The notes under the pieces: model-generated
Told to the model about the DNA's origin: nothing
The model's database searches: none
What the model saw: the letters and a program-made list of their open reading frames with translations, nothing else
Shown here: positions 60,361-64,000 of the stretch, piece after piece
Layout of the letters: each line of letters begins with the position of its first letter
How positions within the stretch are numbered: the first letter of the stretch is position 1
NCBI RefSeq assembly: GCF_000270305.1
Contig: NC_015737.1
Span: 2,542,501-2,606,500, forward strand
Length of the DNA stretch: 64,000 nucleotides
Direction: 5' to 3'
Source of the DNA: Clostridium sp. SY8519
GTDB lineage: Bacteria > Bacillota > Clostridia > Lachnospirales > Lachnospiraceae
Made by a program: the position numbers and the translations under genes

Positions 60361-61611
60361 CTACTTTTCTTCTTCTATGACCTGTTTCTCCCAGGTATGC
60401 GGAATCAGCGGGAAGAATTTCACCCCAAGGGCAATTGCCAGGATCACAATTCCAACCGGAAGCATCGCCGCGCACCACTCAAGCGGCGTAGGCGTATAAT
60501 TCCAGAAAGTGGCAAACACTTTCTCTCCCGGTTCAAATATGCCAAGTGCCGCCGGATAGGTCCACAGACTGCTCTCCGCCCCATTGATCTGCAACGTCAT
60601 GGGCACAGCATTGAACGCCGGAAGCAGCAGCATCATGCGCTGGATAAAAATTCCGATCATGACAAAAACGCTCAGGATGCCATATACCTTCCGCCCGGGC
60701 CGTCTGACTGCGAAAAAGCCGATCATGGCTGTCAGCGGCAGAAGGATCTGCAGCCAGAACAAAAGGCCGTAAGTTCCGGTCACCAGATGCAGCAGTTCCC
60801 TGGTTTCCGCCGAATGGTTCCAGGCCAGCGTCACCATTTCCACTGCCGTAAAGATCAGATAGGCGAGAATGGCCCATCCGGTATATCTGGCGATTCTGCG
60901 CAGTCCTTCTCCCCAGACCTGCATGCCTCCTTTTGGTGAAAGAATCGCTGCCAGAAGAAGCATAAACGCCAGTCCCACGGCAAAAGCCTCTGCCACCGCA
61001 TTGACGGGAATCAGCGCGGAATGCCACCATTCTCTTGTATTCTGCGTAGCAAACATCAAACTGGTCACCAGATTTAAAATCACCACAAAGGGAAGTGCGA
61101 AATAACTGAGCTTTGCTGAATACAGCTCGCAGTCCAGTCGTACATTTCTCCGGTCACGGAACCGTTTTGCCCCGGGAACCAGCTGTAAAAGCATGGCGAT
61201 CAGCGTCAGGATGGCGTAGATTCCAAGCACTGCCACATCCCACATCAGCGGCGAATAGAGATTCGGGTGAAGCAGCATATGCACCGAATGCAGCGGGTAG
61301 CCCAGATCCTCCATAATGGCCACACCGGCCGCGATGACGCTGGCAAAAGAGGCGATACTGGCCACCCGGGTATATGGCTTTAAGGAAGCCACCTTCCAGA
61401 TATAGCAGATCGAAAAAAGCAGCATGCCGCCGGAAGACAGTGCGATAAAGAACTCAAAAGAACCCATATACAGCCCCCAGGAAAAAATATTCCTCAGATC
61501 TGTCATTGCCATTCCTTTCCCGAGAAGCTGGTAGGCCCAGGCAGCCAGACCGATGATACAGAGGATGCCGCCGATTCCTGTCATGATTGTTTTTCTGTCT
61601 GTCTTTTTCAT
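60361..61611 (-). CDS. NrfD/PsrC-family membrane subunit
   Basis: The 416-residue protein has about nine to ten membrane segments and the NrfD family look ('FSWGLYMGSFEFFIALSSGGM', 'EDLGYPLHSVHMLLHPNLYSPLMWDV', 'HSAETRELLHLVTGTYGLLFW'). These subunits anchor Fe-S/Mo enzymes and exchange electrons with quinol, without haem. Its start overlaps the ferredoxin subunit stop by 4 bases. The set Mo-subunit, Fe-S subunit and NrfD is a complex-iron-sulfur-molybdoenzyme layout. Confidence 0.93.
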   Translation of the reverse strand: MKKTDRKTIMTGIGGILCIIGLAAWAYQLLGKGMAMTDLRNIFSWGLYMGSFEFFIALSSGGMLLFSICYIWKVASLKPYTRVASIASFASVIAAGVAIMEDLGYPLHSVHMLLHPNLYSPLMWDVAVLGIYAILTLIAMLLQLVPGAKRFRDRRNVRLDCELYSAKLSYFALPFVVILNLVTSLMFATQNTREWWHSALIPVNAVAEAFAVGLAFMLLLAAILSPKGGMQVWGEGLRRIARYTGWAILAYLIFTAVEMVTLAWNHSAETRELLHLVTGTYGLLFWLQILLPLTAMIGFFAVRRPGRKVYGILSVFVMIGIFIQRMMLLLPAFNAVPMTLQINGAESSLWTYPAALGIFEPGEKVFATFWNYTPTPLEWCAAMLPVGIVILAIALGVKFFPLIPHTWEKQVIEEEK

Positions 61612-62300
61612 TTTGCCGCCTCCTCAATATTTTTCGTCTTGCTTGAGGAAATATAGTAAACCTTCGGCGCAGTGCCATAATCTTCCCGAAGACGATGGAC
61701 CTGTTTTTTGCTGATCAGCTGGTTGACTTCGGATTTCGGATCATCCAGATCCCCGAAAAATCTTGCCTTCCCCGGACACGCCCGGACGCAGGCCGGCAGC
61801 TCTCCGTTCTGTACATACTGCGCGCAGAACGTACATTTTTCCACCACACCGGTGGGCCGGTTCTGCGTATACACCAGGCGGTTCGGCTTTTCTGTGGCAT
61901 CATGGGGATATCCGTAGTCATACCCCAGATCCTTTTTTGCCTTTTTCGCGTTCTGCCAGTTAAACTGACGGACCCCGTACGGGCAGGCGGCCATACAGGT
62001 CCGGCAGCCGATGCAGCGATTGTAATCCACCAGGACCACTCCCTGTTCGTTCGTATAAGTAGCTCCCGTGGGGCATACCTTTTCGCAGGCAGGATTTTCA
62101 CACATCTGGCAGGACAGAGGCAGAAATTCGATCTTGTAATTTCCATCCTTTCCCACGGCCGATTCATGATATTCCGCTCCCTGGGTAAACACCCGGTTCC
62201 ACCAGGTTCCCGGCGGCTGCGCGTTATGCATATGACATACGACTGCGCAGGTCTGACAGCCGATGCATTTATCCAGATCTATTACCATGCCGTAGCGCAT
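61608..62300 (-). CDS. DmsB-like four-cluster ferredoxin subunit
   Basis: The 230-residue protein has sixteen cysteines in four groups: 'CIGCQTCAVVC', 'CQMCENPACEKVCP', 'CIGCRTCMAACP' and 'CTFCAQYVQNGELPACVRACP'. It is the electron relay between the NrfD subunit and the molybdopterin subunit. It lacks a signal peptide, so if the complex faces outward it would be carried with the catalytic subunit. The start overlaps the preceding stop (TAATG), showing tight coupling. Confidence 0.94.
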   Translation of the reverse strand: MRYGMVIDLDKCIGCQTCAVVCHMHNAQPPGTWWNRVFTQGAEYHESAVGKDGNYKIEFLPLSCQMCENPACEKVCPTGATYTNEQGVVLVDYNRCIGCRTCMAACPYGVRQFNWQNAKKAKKDLGYDYGYPHDATEKPNRLVYTQNRPTGVVEKCTFCAQYVQNGELPACVRACPGKARFFGDLDDPKSEVNQLISKKQVHRLREDYGTAPKVYYISSSKTKNIEEAAK

Positions 62301-64000
62301 TACTGATCACCAGCCTTTCTGTAATCTACCAGGCACTCATTCCACGCGGTATTCGGTGCCCACATCTGGGAAACAAAGTAGACCTCGTGAATCGGATTGA
62401 TCCACGGATAAATCAGCGTGTTATAAGAAGTTCCATGGGTATACCGGCTCCACCATCCCTCTTCAAATATACACATCTGTGTCCGGATGCCCGGATCGAG
62501 TACGGCTTCTGCCAGCAGTTTTCCCCGGTCATTGAAAACTTCCACCATATCTCCGGCAGCGATTCCCTTCTTTGCGGCATCCTCCGGATTCAGGTACACT
62601 TTGGCGCTGTCATCCTGCAGTTCCCGCATCATCTCATTATTGGCGTGGGTGGAATGCACACGGTGGATACTGTTTCTTGTTACATATGTAAACGGATACA
62701 GCTCCCTGGCCTTCGGATTCAGCTGATACTCCGTTTCCTCAAACGGCGGCTTATGGACCGGCAGGGATTCTCCCAGTTTGAGGAACATGTCTTCATCTTT
62801 ATAGAATTCCATCCGTCCGCTTTTTACAAACTGGGCGGTTTTCGCCAGGGGAACCGGGTAGCTCTGCGGCGGAAACGGCACTTTGTCGTGAATCTGCTCA
62901 TAAAACGCGATCCGTTTCCGTCCCGGGTTAGCGTGTTTGAATTTCACCGGACCTTTTTTCAGTTTTTCCAGCGTAACGCCTTCCAGTTCAAAGTTGCCTT
63001 TTTCCATCGTCAGTTTAATGACTTCTTCCGTCGCCTTGTCCGGATCCATATCTCCGTAAAAATATTTCTTTTTGTCTCCCGGATGGATACGGTCCGCCAG
63101 TTCCCGTACGATCCAGAGTTCATGTTTGCAGTCATACAGGGGCTTGATGGCCGGGTTCATCATCTGGATGTAGGGATGACAGGGGGTAGACACCAGTTCT
63201 TCCTTTTCATACCAGGATACTCCGGGCAGATTGACATGGGCATATCTGCTGGTTGTGGTCTGCTGGAAATCAAAGTTCACCACCAGCTCCAGATCGCCGT
63301 TTTCCACCTGCTGCCGCAGGATATTGTTCATATTGTGCTGATCAAAGGGATTGCAGCAGTATACCAGCCACGCTTTGATTCCATGCTTCGGATACGGACA
63401 GGTCATAGTCTCCGTCTTTCCCCTCAGCATATAGGCAAAGGACATTCCCGCTGCGGAACGGTTCGGCTCATCCGGCACGCTCCACCACTGCCCGGTACTG
63501 GAATACCGCAGCTTGTACTGTCCGGCATAGGTGGACAGGCCGTCCCCCAGATGTCCGTAATTCCCGGTCAGCGCGCAGAGCAGGGCCATTGCCCTTCCCT
63601 TCAGATCCCCGTGATACCACTGGTAATTGGAAGCTCCGTAAATAATATGCAGCGGTTTGACCGTGGCAATCTCCCGTGCCAGCCGCTTGATTTCCGAAGC
63701 CGGCATATCAGACATTTCTTCCACACGTTCCGGCGTGTATTCTGCCAGCATCTGTCTGGTCAGTTCAAAGGTCGGACAGCAGGTCACCGTCTTCCCGTTT
63801 TTCAGCGGTACCTTTATTTCTCCTTCCAGCTGCGTATTCAGCGGCAGATTCAGTTTTTCCGGATTTACCGTAATGAGCTTTCCGTTATAAGCCACATAGG
63901 CTTCCCGGTACTCCGGCATTCCCGCAGGCACAGACAGTCCTTTGACCTCTCTGGCCAGCAGACGTTTTTTCGTGTCTTTCCGTATCAGAAGCGGCATATC
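62300..64000 (-). CDS. Molybdopterin oxidoreductase catalytic subunit (DMSO reductase superfamily), C-terminal part
   Basis: The frame is open through the window edge at 64000, so the N terminus, including any Fe-S motif or Tat signal, is not visible. The 566 residues present contain molybdopterin-binding elements ('IYGASNYQWYHGDLKGRAMALLCALTGNYGHLGDGLSTYAGQ' region, residues about 115-157) and 'QQTTTSRYAHVNLPGVSWYEKEEL', then 'THANNEMMREL' and 'IAAGDMVEVFNDRG' of the C-terminal domain. The 'WYEKEEL...HP(F/Y)I' style recalls the type II group (nitrate, selenate, DMS enzymes), but the NrfD partner is unlike them. The substrate is unknown. Confidence 0.9.
   Translation of the reverse strand, partial: DMPLLIRKDTKKRLLAREVKGLSVPAGMPEYREAYVAYNGKLITVNPEKLNLPLNTQLEGEIKVPLKNGKTVTCCPTFELTRQMLAEYTPERVEEMSDMPASEIKRLAREIATVKPLHIIYGASNYQWYHGDLKGRAMALLCALTGNYGHLGDGLSTYAGQYKLRYSSTGQWWSVPDEPNRSAAGMSFAYMLRGKTETMTCPYPKHGIKAWLVYCCNPFDQHNMNNILRQQVENGDLELVVNFDFQQTTTSRYAHVNLPGVSWYEKEELVSTPCHPYIQMMNPAIKPLYDCKHELWIVRELADRIHPGDKKKYFYGDMDPDKATEEVIKLTMEKGNFELEGVTLEKLKKGPVKFKHANPGRKRIAFYEQIHDKVPFPPQSYPVPLAKTAQFVKSGRMEFYKDEDMFLKLGESLPVHKPPFEETEYQLNPKARELYPFTYVTRNSIHRVHSTHANNEMMRELQDDSAKVYLNPEDAAKKGIAAGDMVEVFNDRGKLLAEAVLDPGIRTQMCIFEEGWWSRYTHGTSYNTLIYPWINPIHEVYFVSQMWAPNTAWNECLVDYRKAGDQ

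Noticed and set aside
1-64000. Mobile elements, CRISPR arrays, prophage or toxin-antitoxin genes
   Set aside because: I saw no transposase, integrase, direct repeat array or paired toxin-antitoxin genes in reading the window.

Overview
The window looks like a chromosomal segment of an anaerobic, moderate-GC Firmicute of class Clostridia, probably Lachnospiraceae-like. The evidence is gene order (rimP-nusA-ylxR-ylxQ-infB; infC-rpmI-rplT; polC-ispG-rseP-dxr-cdsA-uppS-frr-pyrH), a PolC-type replicase, SpoIIIE/FtsK, Rex, a bifurcating-type trimeric [FeFe] hydrogenase, a Re-type citrate synthase candidate and an EF-G paralogue common in that group. The species assignment is inference. Everything from 1 to about 37.9 kb is on the minus strand. 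I see no insertion sequence, prophage, CRISPR array or rRNA.

Layout. 1-5.1 kb: two translation/transcription operons with a tRNA-Glu between them. 5.1-6.0 kb: a shortened PheA-like protein. 6.0-16.8 kb: DNA polymerase, isoprenoid (ispG, dxr), envelope lipid (uppS, cdsA), site-2 protease, ribosome recycling factor and UMP kinase. 16.9-29.3 kb: FtsK, UppP, glycogen synthase, YebC, a CBS/CorC protein, alanine racemase, NAD(P)HX repair enzyme, Rex and an ABC-F protein. 29.3-32.8 kb: a citrate-to-2-oxoglutarate unit (Re-citrate synthase candidate, GntR regulator, NADP-isocitrate dehydrogenase) behind a strong promoter covered by a 38-bp palindrome.

32.9-41.4 kb: the hydrogenase operon (hydC, ATPase-fold gene, [2Fe-2S] gene, hydB, hydA) and, divergently, a five-gene set: two DRTGG-like proteins, an RsbW-type ATPase, a hydrogenase-like Fe-S protein with degenerate H-cluster loops, and a PHP phosphoesterase. 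This second set looks like a redox or H2 signalling module. 41.5-49.1 kb: leuS, a small membrane protein, an EF-G-like GTPase, and the aroF-tyrA pair.

49.1-64 kb: the most unusual part, an anaerobic respiratory island. A molybdopterin oxidoreductase (running off the window), a four-cluster ferredoxin subunit and an NrfD membrane subunit lie in one operon with a TatA/B-like protein and EtfB/EtfA. A second operon encodes TatA, TatC, FixC and FixX, followed by MenA-like prenyltransferase, long-chain polyprenyl synthase and an unassigned radical-SAM protein. A soluble GAF histidine kinase, its NarL-type regulator and a divergent polyferredoxin with a zinc-ribbon tail lie between them. Together these could pass electrons from an Etf donor through FixCX and a quinone to the NrfD/Fe-S/Mo reductase, with its own Tat exporter and quinone-tail synthesis. 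The terminal substrate cannot be read from the sequence.
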